Source: Pirellulaceae bacterium (GTDB lineage: Bacteria > Planctomycetota > Planctomycetia > Pirellulales > Pirellulaceae). Taken from it: DNA of 39,353 nt. The notes under the pieces were generated by a model. That model saw nothing but the letters and a program-made list of their open reading frames with translations, searched no databases and was not told the origin of the DNA. The DNA lies in NCBI GenBank assembly GCA_023382975.1, contig JAHDXO010000052.1, positions 1-39,353 on the forward strand, in the 5' to 3' direction. The translations under genes and the position numbers were made by a program. Positions 16,405 through 24,406 of the stretch are shown piece by piece. Each line of letters starts with the position of its first letter. The stretch's first letter is position 1.

Positions 16405-16423
16405 TCCAAAGCGGTGACAAGGC
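16405..16423. repeat. Copy 2 of a 19-bp intergenic repeat
   Basis: This sequence is identical to 15862-15880 and lies 16 bases after the stop codon of the kinase/WD40 gene on the minus strand. Its hairpin is weaker than that of copy 1, because the right arm reads CGCCGT. Similarity to copy 1 extends patchily into the last codons of both genes, which end LPAE and LPAD. Confidence 0.55.
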
Positions 16424-16439
16424 GCCGTACGTCAACGGG

Positions 16440-19400
16440 CTAGTCGGCGGGTAGCAGTGTTACCTTGGACGGATCGTTTTGCCAGGCGTAACGTGCGGCG
16501 AATTCGGCGGGGGTGAGGGTCAGTTGCTGGCCGTCGTCGGTCAGCGCGACCATCACGATGTCTCTATCCGCGTCGGGCGTCCCGCGGTAGTTTCCGTCGG
16601 CCATGATCGCCAAGCGGCTATTCGGCAGTAGGACGACCGTTCCGTGCGGTTGCCAAGTCTTGGTGTTCCACAAGCCGACCGTGCTGTCGTCGGCCGCCGT
16701 TGCCAGGACACGGCCGTCGCGCGAGAAGGACGGGCTCGCGATTTTGCCGGTATGTCGCGTAAGACTCGCAATCTGCTTCTTTTCAGCGACGTTCCAGATC
16801 GATCCATCCACCAGCAGAAAGGCCGAATCTGGCGACCATGCCTTGACATAGTTGTCCAATTGGAATTCCCAGACGATCCTGTCAGACGCACTGTCCCAGA
16901 TCGTGAGCGGTCGTCCACCGTAAGCCAGCAGGTTCCCGGATAGCGACCATGCGAGGGAGTTCAGGTTGGAATCTTCTGTGATCGTCTTCTTGCGTTCGCC
17001 AGTGTCTGCATCGAAAACGGTCATCAACCTCCAACGGGCTCCCGCGGCGAGCATGCTGCCGTCAGCGGACCACGACAGCAGCACTGCACCCGAATTGTTC
17101 TGGTTGCGTCCAAAATCGAATTCCCGCAGACGTTCAGCCGTTTTGGCATCATACACACCAACAGTCCGACTTCCGTCAAATGCCGCTACTTTGCTCCCGT
17201 CTGGATGCCAAGCCGGGCCACCGGCCCCGAACTTGATCGGCGAAGATTCTTCACCGGTTTCCCCATTCCAGACTTGCAGAAAATTATGACCGGAACATGC
17301 CAATCGGTTGTCGATGGGCGACCAGGCAACGGTGTTGGCGGGATATCCTTGGAAGAGTTCGACAAAGTGCCGAAGCTGCGCCGTGTTGGTCTCCCAGACC
17401 ATGAAACCGGGTTCCGAACCGATCGCGAGGAATTGTCCGTCCTGAGACCAATCTACAGAGGCACCCAGTCCGCTTGGCCTGACAGCACTGACCTCATGCA
17501 GGATCTCTCCAGTCTTGGCATCGCAGATCCAAACTATGCCCCACATGTTGCCGCAGGCGAACGTGCTGCCGTCCGGAGCGTAAGCGACGGCTCCGACCTC
17601 GTGTATCGCGGGCGATGAAACGGTGAACTTGCGAAGGACGGTATCCCAAATCCGCGCGTGACCCGCGCGCAGTAGGAGGTTCTTACCATCTGGCGACCAA
17701 GCGATTCCGTTGGCCATTCCAAACACCGACGGAATTGAGTGAATGAATTCTGCACTACTGGCCAGCCAGAGGCGGACGTCGCCTGTCCCGTAGGCTTGGC
17801 CGGAAGCAAGTATCTTGCCCTCTGGCGACCAAGCAAGCGCGTCAACGTGGTGTGTGTGGCCTTCGAGCAGGTTTAGGAGTTCACCCGTGTGCGTGTCCCA
17901 AAGCCTCACTCTGTTGTCTATGCCGCCAGACGCCAGGATCTGATCCCGGGGATGCCAACTCACCGCCAACACATCGGTATTTGCCGCTAGATTTCGCACA
18001 GCTTGCCGGGTCTTGACATCCCACAGCGTGATGAATCCACCTCTACATCCGAAGGCGATCGTGGCTCCGTCGGGCGACCAGGCGACGCATTCCACTCGAC
18101 GTAGTGAGCTATTAATCGTTTCTAGAACGATTCCGAACTCTACGTCCCAAATCCTCACCGCTTCGCCACCGGCGGCAGCCAACTCGTTGCCGCTTGGAGA
18201 CCAACTGAGAGATCCCACATCGGAAGTCGGACTCACCAAAACTTTCCGTAAGACACCGTTGGATGTGTCCCAGATCCGAATCAAGCGATCGGTGCTTGAT
18301 ACTGCAAGCCACTTCGAATCGGGGCTGTAGGCGATGCAATTGACCCAGCCCCGAACTTGGCCGGTCTCGATCGTCCAGGAACGCAGTCCGGGCAGACGCG
18401 CTGGTTGGGTGACAAGCGCAGTTGGACTGAGCGCTTGCCCCGGTTCGATCTGCAGCGGTTCCGGATCACCCCAGAGACTTCGTAAAGGTTGCGTCAGCAG
18501 ATCCACGGGCTCGGTCGGTTGCTGAACCGGCGACTTCGCCATTCCGTCCGGTTTCTCCTCACCCGGTTTGCCCGAATCGAAGACGGGTTTCCCGCCTTGT
18601 TCGACGACGATGTGGCTGTCGTCGGGCAGGGTGATCACGGTTTCTCGGCCGGCCTGGTCGCGGATGCGGAGGACGATGACGCCCAGCGCGACGATCAGGA
18701 AGCTGGCTGCGACGGCGGCCAGGCCGATGGCGATGGTGCGCGGCGGCCAGCGGCGATCCGCGGCGGAACGGGGTTGGGCAGTCGCGCTGGCCGTGACGGG
18801 TTGCGCAACGGGGGGATGGCTGGTCGCGGTGTCGGTGACGGGGGAACCCGACGCATTGTCCGTGTGGCGACTCGGGGCATCCGGCGAGGCGGCGGGATCG
18901 ATGCTGTGCAGCGTGGCACTCGCCAGACGGCGCAGATCGGCACCGGCGGCGAACGGGGCCAGCGCGGCGGCCACCTCGGCGGGCGTGGCGTAACGCTCGG
19001 CGGGATCTTTGGCCATCATCCGCTCCAGTACGGCCACCAAGTCGGCGGGGATGTCGCTGCGCAACTGGGCGATCGGAGGCGGCGTCTTCTGCACGTGGGC
19101 CATGATCTTGATCAGATCGTTCTTGTACTCCGGGCCGACGAACGGGGCTCGGCCCGACAGCAGCTTGTACAACGTACAGCCAAGCGAATAGATGTCCGCG
19201 CGGATATCGACGGTGTGACTGTCCGTCACCTGCTCGGGCGCGACGTAGTCGGCCGTGCCCATCATCGAACCGGCGGCCGTCATCTCCGCGCCCCGCGAGG
19301 CCGGGGTGTGGAGCAAGGCCAAGCCCAGATCGAGCACCTTGACGGTGCCCTCGCGGGTCAGCATCAGGTTCGACGGCTTGATGTCGCGATGGACCAGCCG

Positions 19401-20084
19401 CTTCTCGTGGGCGTGCTGCAGTCCGATGGCGGCTTGCCGCATCAGTTCGCAGGCGTCCGCGATCGGCAGCGTTTTCAGAGTGGTGACCACCTCGGTCAAG
19501 CTCCATCCGTCCACGTACTCGATGGCCAGGTACGGCGTGCCGTCGTGCTCGCCCGCGTACATGGCCCGGACGATGTTCGGGTGGTCGACGGCGCCGACCG
19601 CCTCCATCTCGCGTTCGAACCGGGCCACGGCCTTGGGGTCCGCCAGCCGTTCCTTGGGCAGCAGCTTGATGGCCACAATTCGCTTCAACTTCTTCTGCCG
19701 AGCTTTGTAGACGGCCCCCATGCCGCCCTGGCCCAGTTTCTCGAACAGCTCGTATTCGCCCAGGTCCGTGGTAGCCGCGATGGTCTGGTCGTCGGGAACC
19801 ACAGTGGTCGTACGACCGCCGCCCGCCGCGGTGGCCGCCAGCAGGCCCTTGGCGGCATCCACCAAACGGCCGCGGGCGGGTTCCGCCGCGTATTCGTCCC
19901 TCGGCGCCGGCTGGCGCAACAGTCCGATGAGCGAATCCTGGCCGTCGTCCAGCGTTTGCAGGCTTTCCTGGCACGTGGTGCAGGACTCCAGGTGAGCGGA
20001 GATGGTGTCGGCGTCGTCCGGCGGCAGGGTACCGACCAGGAATTCGTTCAACTGTTGGCGACTGGGACAGGCGGCCGGGCACAT
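16440..20084 (-). CDS. Membrane Ser/Thr protein kinase with anti-sigma-like zinc finger and about 14 WD40 repeats
   Basis: The order of parts is: zinc-finger-like HLESCTTC (residues 31-38, as in anti-sigma factors); Hanks-type kinase domain at about 111-380 with GQGGMGAVYKA, Lys140, HRDIKPSN (232-239) and DLG (252-254, in place of DFG); a Pro/Thr-rich linker; one membrane helix (about 450-473); and an extracytoplasmic region with about 14 WD40 units (590-1190, e.g. AYSPDSKWLAVSSTDRLIRI), enough for two seven-bladed propellers. It should sense a ligand outside and phosphorylate proteins inside. GGAGG lies five bases before ATG 20084. The ECF sigma gene is 132 bases upstream on the same strand; ECF-kinase pairs are a known planctomycete signalling arrangement, and the zinc finger could hold the sigma factor. 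Confidence 0.93.
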   Translation of the reverse strand: MCPAACPSRQQLNEFLVGTLPPDDADTISAHLESCTTCQESLQTLDDGQDSLIGLLRQPAPRDEYAAEPARGRLVDAAKGLLAATAAGGGRTTTVVPDDQTIAATTDLGEYELFEKLGQGGMGAVYKARQKKLKRIVAIKLLPKERLADPKAVARFEREMEAVGAVDHPNIVRAMYAGEHDGTPYLAIEYVDGWSLTEVVTTLKTLPIADACELMRQAAIGLQHAHEKRLVHRDIKPSNLMLTREGTVKVLDLGLALLHTPASRGAEMTAAGSMMGTADYVAPEQVTDSHTVDIRADIYSLGCTLYKLLSGRAPFVGPEYKNDLIKIMAHVQKTPPPIAQLRSDIPADLVAVLERMMAKDPAERYATPAEVAAALAPFAAGADLRRLASATLHSIDPAASPDAPSRHTDNASGSPVTDTATSHPPVAQPVTASATAQPRSAADRRWPPRTIAIGLAAVAASFLIVALGVIVLRIRDQAGRETVITLPDDSHIVVEQGGKPVFDSGKPGEEKPDGMAKSPVQQPTEPVDLLTQPLRSLWGDPEPLQIEPGQALSPTALVTQPARLPGLRSWTIETGQVRGWVNCIAYSPDSKWLAVSSTDRLIRIWDTSNGVLRKVLVSPTSDVGSLSWSPSGNELAAAGGEAVRIWDVEFGIVLETINSSLRRVECVAWSPDGATIAFGCRGGFITLWDVKTRQAVRNLAANTDVLAVSWHPRDQILASGGIDNRVRLWDTHTGELLNLLEGHTHHVDALAWSPEGKILASGQAYGTGDVRLWLASSAEFIHSIPSVFGMANGIAWSPDGKNLLLRAGHARIWDTVLRKFTVSSPAIHEVGAVAYAPDGSTFACGNMWGIVWICDAKTGEILHEVSAVRPSGLGASVDWSQDGQFLAIGSEPGFMVWETNTAQLRHFVELFQGYPANTVAWSPIDNRLACSGHNFLQVWNGETGEESSPIKFGAGGPAWHPDGSKVAAFDGSRTVGVYDAKTAERLREFDFGRNQNNSGAVLLSWSADGSMLAAGARWRLMTVFDADTGERKKTITEDSNLNSLAWSLSGNLLAYGGRPLTIWDSASDRIVWEFQLDNYVKAWSPDSAFLLVDGSIWNVAEKKQIASLTRHTGKIASPSFSRDGRVLATAADDSTVGLWNTKTWQPHGTVVLLPNSRLAIMADGNYRGTPDADRDIVMVALTDDGQQLTLTPAEFAARYAWQNDPSKVTLLPAD

Positions 20085-20216
20085 GGGAACCTCCGTTGCA
20101 GGGAGAACACGGGAATCGAAGGACCGTCCATTTCGGGCGATTGGGCAGCGAGCATGGTTGCTCTACACAAGATCAACGCAGAGTCTTAACGCGCCGGGGA
20201 AATTTTTCTTCGGCGG

Positions 20217-20843
20217 CTACAGCAGGTCGTCCAATTCGCGGCGGATGGTGTTCAGCACACGGTACTTGGCTTGGTAGACGGCGCGCAGACTGAGGCCCAA
20301 GTCGTCGGCAACATCTGCCGGGGTTTCGCCGCCGACCGCGATCCGCCAGAACGCCTGCCACGTCGAGTCGGCAAAACGGGCGTGAACAGCGTTCAACCCC
20401 AAATGGGCCAACAGTTTACGGTCGTCTTCTTCGATCGCTTCGTCCCGCTCGTCCGGTTCGGCCGCCGCGACTTGCGCCAACACGCCGCGTGCCGCCGTGC
20501 CGCCTTCGGCCTCGGTTCGGCCCTCGCGCCGCCGGAAGTGGTCGCGAATCTTGTTCTGGGCGATCCTCCAGATCCAGCCGCGGAACGTGGCACCCGGCTG
20601 ATCCTTGCGGAATTGGCCCACGTTGGCGAAGACGGCCCCGAATACCTCCTGAGCCACATCGGCCGCGTCGTCCGCCTGCAAATTGCACCGCCGACACCAG
20701 CGATAGATGAGCGGTGCGTACAGGTCCACCAACCGCTGCCACGCTTGCGGGTCTTGCGCCTGGACCAGGTACAACAGCGTCGAAGAACTCGAATCGCTGC
20801 CTTGCGAAGGAGCGTCCAGCGTGATGTCAGCATCGTTGGGCAT
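20217..20843 (-). CDS. ECF-type RNA polymerase sigma factor associated with a Ser/Thr kinase
   Basis: A 208-residue sigma70-family factor. Region 2 is at about 30-100 (WQRLVDLYAPLIYRWCRR ... DVAQEVFGAVFANVGQF ... FRGWIWRIAQNKIRDHFRR), and region 4 is at about 150-205 (FWRIAVGGETPADVADDLGL, then LRAVYQAKYRVLNTIRREL). It directs RNA polymerase to a specific regulon. The linker between regions is longer and more acidic than in classical ECF factors, as in planctomycete kinase-linked groups. GGAG lies 11 bases before ATG 20843. The kinase gene follows, and its N-terminal zinc finger and kinase domain are plausible regulators of this factor. Confidence 0.93.
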   Translation of the reverse strand: MPNDADITLDAPSQGSDSSSSTLLYLVQAQDPQAWQRLVDLYAPLIYRWCRRCNLQADDAADVAQEVFGAVFANVGQFRKDQPGATFRGWIWRIAQNKIRDHFRRREGRTEAEGGTAARGVLAQVAAAEPDERDEAIEEDDRKLLAHLGLNAVHARFADSTWQAFWRIAVGGETPADVADDLGLSLRAVYQAKYRVLNTIRRELDDLL

Positions 20844-20891
20844 GGTTTGGAATGCTCCGATTCGAGAGGAAAACGCGATAGACAGCGGCGA

Positions 20892-21012
20892 CCTTGATCG
20901 TAAGCTTGCGAAATGCCCTCGATGTCAACATGGTAGCCGAAGTCGTGAGACTTCGGATTCTGCTGCTTCCATCCGAATTGTCACCAATTCGGCTACAAGG
21001 TTACGATCAAGG
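20892..21012. repeat. Composite fold-back repeat: two GTGA-loop hairpins within a 12-bp inverted repeat
   Basis: The outer arms CCTTGATCGTAA (20892-20903) and TTACGATCAAGG (21001-21012) are perfect. Inside, GTAGCCGAA (20933-20941) pairs with TTCGGCTAC (20988-20996). Two hairpins lie between: CCGAAGTC/GACTTCGG with loop GTGA (20937-20956) on the plus strand, and CCGAATTG/CAATTCGG (20973-20992), whose loop reads GTGA on the minus strand. The stems differ by paired changes, as expected for a conserved structure. This is like a bacterial interspersed mosaic element or a MITE. Confidence 0.75.
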
Positions 21013-21294
21013 CCGCACCGATCGTCCGTGGTCCAAGCCAGTCCCATTTTTGGAGCAGGATGGCAATTTGAAAATAGGGGGGCAGAACAAAATTCAGGAA
21101 AACAAGACGTGGAAGTCCCGGATGACGACAGGGGCAGGGTGGGCCTGAAAGCTCTCGGGACGACATGGAACGTGACGCTGCTTGTGTTGAAACCGGGAAA
21201 AGGCTTCGGCAAGAGTCAATCGACAGCCAGAATTCGGTTGGGCAAGACCGGGCGAGACTTGATCATCGTGCTGGTTGTCGATGGTACGTTCGAC

Positions 21295-21300
21295 TACAAT
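21295..21300 (+). promoter_or_regulatory. Candidate -10 box for a leaderless ATPase transcript
   Basis: TACAAT ends six bases before ATG 21307 and there is no Shine-Dalgarno sequence. This spacing places the transcription start at or next to the A of ATG. No -35 box at normal spacing is convincing. Confidence 0.4.
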
Positions 21301-21306
21301 CCCGCC

Positions 21307-22695
21307 ATGAGCACATTCAAGAAAGCCGAGACCTTATCGGCAGTTGCTTCGCAGACGGTCGTGGAACCGCTCGATCCGGGCGATCCTCGCTACGTCGATC
21401 TTCGCGCCGGCCGGGCTACGACGGATCTGCGGCAAATGCAGATCCACCTGGAAGACCAGAATGCCGACGAGAACCTGTTTGGCAAGATTGCGTTCGTCGG
21501 TCATCGCGGATCGGGGAAATCAACCGAGTTGCTGCGGTTGGAACACGAGTTGGCCGCGAGGTTCACGTCCGTGCATCTGTACGCAGACCAGGATCTGATG
21601 AACGATTTCGACTACACGGACATGCTGCTCTGGCTGGCAGAAAGCGTGGCTGGCAAATTCGCGAAGGACAAATCCCTGAAACCGCTGGACCAGGGACTTG
21701 TCGACAACGTCGGTCGCTGGTTCGCCGAGCGGACACTCGAAAACGTCGAGAAGGTCGAGAAGGAGATCTCGCTCGAAGCCGAGGCCGAAGGCCAGGCCAA
21801 GGTCGGCTGGTTCGGCATCGGCTTCGCCCTGCTGTCCCGATTGAAATCCATGGTCAAGGGCAATGTGGAACGTCGCAGCACGGTGCGACAGAAATTACGC
21901 AGCCATGGCAGCGAGTTGGTCGACAAGGTCAACCTGCTGTTGGACAATGCCGCGGAAACGTTGGTACAGGTGAATCGCCGACCGGATCTGCTCGTCGTCC
22001 AGGACAACTTGGACCGATTGCCAAGCGACGTCGCGCGCCGTCTGTATTTCGACAACGGCGATACCCTCAAGCGGCTGCGCGCCCATTTCGTATTCACCGT
22101 CCCGATCGCCATGATTCTCTCGCCGTGGAACATCAGCAATGTGTTCGAGAACACGTTCTCGATGCCGATGATCAAGCCGCGGAACCGCCGCGGCAGCGAG
22201 GTCAAGAAAGCGATCGATGCGTTGGTCTCGGTCCTGGACGCTCGGTTGGTCAGCGACCGGGTGTTCACCGCACGTACGATCCCTCGCCACCTAGCTCGTT
22301 CATGCGGCGGCAGCGTACGGGATTTGATCCGATTGCTGAACTACGCACAGTTGTCTGCACGAGCGGCGGACAAGTCCGCCATCGACATGCCGGCTGCGAA
22401 AGAAGCCGTGCGCAAGCTCCGCTTGGATTACGAAAAACTACTGGTGCCGGGGCAAGCGTACTATCCCGTCCTGGCACGCATCCATCAAACCAAGCAGGGC
22501 CCGCTCGTGACCCCAGCGGTCACGCCGGAGACCGTTGAGACGAACCGGGCGTTCCTGCGCGAACTGCTGTTCAACGGCGCGGTGCTCGAGTACAACGGCG
22601 ACGAGTGCTGGTACGACGTGCATCCCGCGATCACGGAGATTCAGGCTTTTCAAGATGCCCTCGCGACACTCGACAAACCCAGCGCCGCCGACTAA
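21307..22695 (+). CDS. KAP-like P-loop ATPase, first gene of a two-gene ATPase/TPR unit
   Basis: A 462-residue soluble ATPase. The Walker A is GHRGSGKST (residues 65-73) after KIAFV. The Walker B-like strand is LLVVQDNLDRL, with Asp233 and Asp236, close to the DDLDR of KAP-type NTPases. A charged helical insert (about 130-200) lies between them. The C-terminal part has an arginine-rich helical lid (GGSVRDLIRLLNYAQLSAR) and a winged-helix-like end (FNGAVLEYNGDECWYDVHP). The start is ATG 21307, which begins MSTFKKAETL; no ribosome site is seen. The following TPR gene overlaps its 3' end by 41 bases, so the products probably work together. Function is unknown; sensing or defence signalling is an inference. 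Confidence 0.82.
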   Translation: MSTFKKAETLSAVASQTVVEPLDPGDPRYVDLRAGRATTDLRQMQIHLEDQNADENLFGKIAFVGHRGSGKSTELLRLEHELAARFTSVHLYADQDLMNDFDYTDMLLWLAESVAGKFAKDKSLKPLDQGLVDNVGRWFAERTLENVEKVEKEISLEAEAEGQAKVGWFGIGFALLSRLKSMVKGNVERRSTVRQKLRSHGSELVDKVNLLLDNAAETLVQVNRRPDLLVVQDNLDRLPSDVARRLYFDNGDTLKRLRAHFVFTVPIAMILSPWNISNVFENTFSMPMIKPRNRRGSEVKKAIDALVSVLDARLVSDRVFTARTIPRHLARSCGGSVRDLIRLLNYAQLSARAADKSAIDMPAAKEAVRKLRLDYEKLLVPGQAYYPVLARIHQTKQGPLVTPAVTPETVETNRAFLRELLFNGAVLEYNGDECWYDVHPAITEIQAFQDALATLDKPSAAD

Positions 22696-24328
22696 ATCCA
22701 CCGGAAGCGACCGTCCCGACCTGGAGCAGGAACTGCGCGGGTTGGCGCTGGCGCTCAGCGAGGGTGAGGGGTTTCGGCTGATTCTGGCCACGTATGCCGC
22801 CCCCGACGTTCGCGACACGCTGATCGAGCGACTGCGCGTCGAACTCGACAAGCACGGGGTGCGTTTGACCTGCCTGGACACAGGTCACCGCCGCGAGGCC
22901 CTCGATCTAGTCGAAGCCTTAAACCGGCACTTGACCGCCGATACCGTCCCGCCAAATTCGCCAGCGCGTCGGGCCGTGTCGGTCGTGAACCTGGAAAGCT
23001 GCCTGGACTACGGGCACAAGACTTCGGCGGAAGCCAACGTGCTGCAGCGGGCCAATCTTCACCGCGAACTGTTTGCGGAGCGTATTCGCTGTCCGGTAGT
23101 GTTCTGGCTGATGCCCGTGGCCACCGGTCTGTTCGCCCGCGAGGCCCCGGACCTCTGGCACTGGCGGATCGCCACCTTCGATTTCACGAACGTACCGGAC
23201 GCATCGGCGGAGTCGATCGAGCCATCGCGTCTGACACGAGCGGAATCCTTCGAAGAATTCCGCGGTTTCGCAACGGACCGGCAGCACGAAGGGATTGCGG
23301 CCCTTCGCGATCGGCTTCTCCAACTCGAACACCTGGCGGACGGCAGAGCGCTTTCGCCCCGAGAACAGGCCCAACGCGCCGCACTGCTCATCGAACTCGG
23401 CAAAGCCCATGCCGCCATGGGCCATCGCGAGGATGCCTTTAAGACTACCAACGACGCAGTGGACATCTACCGACGGCTTGCCGCGCAGCGCCCCGACGAT
23501 TTCCAGCTCGATTTGGCAATGAGCCTGATCAACCTGGGCATGATGCGGCGGAGCCTGGGGCATCGGGAGGAAGCGCTGCTGGCAACTGAAGAAGCGGTGG
23601 ATGTCTGCCGTCGGCTGGCCGAGCAGCATCATCATGGTTTTCTACCGGACTTCGCCGCAAGCCTGAACAATCTCGGTGCGATTTTGAGCGACTTAGGTCG
23701 TAGGGAAGATGCAGCGCGGGCCACCACCGAGGCAGTAGAGATCCTACGTCCATTGGCCGCTCAACATCCTGACGCGTTCCTGCCAGATTTGGCCAGGAGT
23801 CTGCATAATCTGGGAGCTATGCTGGCAAACTTGGGCCGTTGTGAAAAGGCCCTGCTGATGGCCACAGAGGCGGCCGCAATTCTCCGTCCGCTGGCCAGCA
23901 AGAACCCCGAATCCTTCCTGCCCGATTTAGCCAATAGTTTAGACAATCTCGGTATCTGGCTGGGCAACCTGGATCGTCGCGAGGAGGCTCTAAGTGCGGC
24001 CGCCGAGGCCGTGGAGATTCATCGTCGGCTAGCCGCGCAGCATCCCGACGTCTTTCTGCCTAACTTGGCAATGAGTCTGAACAACCTTGGCAAAAGACTA
24101 ATCAAGTTGGGCCATCGTGAGCAGGCTCTGCGGGCAATTGCGGAAGCGGTACAGGTGGCGCTGCCACTAGTCGCTCGATACCCGCAAGCGTTGCTAAGCG
24201 ATTTTCGCACGTACTTACAGAACCTGCGTAAGTTGCACTCGGACTGGGGCCGGGATCCGGACGCGGATCCGCTGGTGCGCGAGGCTGCAGAGTTGCTGGC
24301 GCGGTTTGATGCTGGTGCGGCGGGATGA
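22655..24328 (+). CDS. TPR protein with N-terminal 'APDLWHWR' domain, partner of the KAP-like ATPase
   Basis: A 557-residue protein. Residues 25-210 form an NTPase-like domain without Walker A (FRLILATYAAPDVRDTLIER ... RRAVSVVNLE ... CPVVFWLMPVATGLFAREAP, then DLWHWRIATFDF). The same domain type (FWLPE..., APDFWSWR) heads many bacterial TPR proteins. From about residue 245, six tandem TPR-like units of 46 residues follow (e.g. LNNLGAILSDLGRREDAARA), a solenoid for protein binding. ATG 22655 lies inside the ATPase gene, and no later in-frame start precedes the conserved domain, so the 41-base overlap is real or nearly so. It is probably a sensor or adaptor controlled by the ATPase. No effector domain is visible. 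Confidence 0.82.
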   Translation: MPSRHSTNPAPPTKSTGSDRPDLEQELRGLALALSEGEGFRLILATYAAPDVRDTLIERLRVELDKHGVRLTCLDTGHRREALDLVEALNRHLTADTVPPNSPARRAVSVVNLESCLDYGHKTSAEANVLQRANLHRELFAERIRCPVVFWLMPVATGLFAREAPDLWHWRIATFDFTNVPDASAESIEPSRLTRAESFEEFRGFATDRQHEGIAALRDRLLQLEHLADGRALSPREQAQRAALLIELGKAHAAMGHREDAFKTTNDAVDIYRRLAAQRPDDFQLDLAMSLINLGMMRRSLGHREEALLATEEAVDVCRRLAEQHHHGFLPDFAASLNNLGAILSDLGRREDAARATTEAVEILRPLAAQHPDAFLPDLARSLHNLGAMLANLGRCEKALLMATEAAAILRPLASKNPESFLPDLANSLDNLGIWLGNLDRREEALSAAAEAVEIHRRLAAQHPDVFLPNLAMSLNNLGKRLIKLGHREQALRAIAEAVQVALPLVARYPQALLSDFRTYLQNLRKLHSDWGRDPDADPLVREAAELLARFDAGAAG

Positions 24329-24344
24329 TGGGCAGAAAGATTGA

Positions 24345-24397
24345 TGGCAGAAAAATGGGGCTCGGGAGACCGAGGCAACAGGTTCATTTTTCTGCCA
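24345..24397. repeat. 13-bp perfect inverted repeat with inner hairpin between convergent genes (possible bidirectional terminator)
   Basis: TGGCAGAAAAATG (24345-24357) and CATTTTTCTGCCA (24385-24397) are perfect reverse complements. Between them CTCGG-GAGA-CCGAG (24361-24374) forms a second stem with a GNRA loop. A partial extra copy of the arm, GGGCAGAAAGATTG, lies just upstream at 24330. It separates convergent genes and could stop transcription in both directions; it also looks like a repeat family member. Confidence 0.6.
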
Positions 24398-24406
24398 ACC
24401 TTCAGA

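Larger units (their letters stand above)
20844..21306. other. 463-bp divergent intergenic region upstream of the ECF sigma and ATPase genes
   Basis: No gene is supported here. It holds the fold-back repeat at 20892-21012 and, at its right end, a -10-like TACAAT six bases before the ATPase start codon. The ATPase frame is open through much of this region, but it runs across the repeat and lacks protein-like sequence. Confidence 0.6.

Noticed and set aside
20707..21306. Upstream extension of the ATPase gene
   Set aside because: The frame crosses the fold-back repeat and antisense ECF sequence; the protein-like sequence starts at ATG 21307.
23388..24216. Regular 138-base periodicity considered as a DNA repeat or CRISPR-like array
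   Set aside because: The period is the 46-residue TPR unit; the DNA copies have diverged and are in frame.
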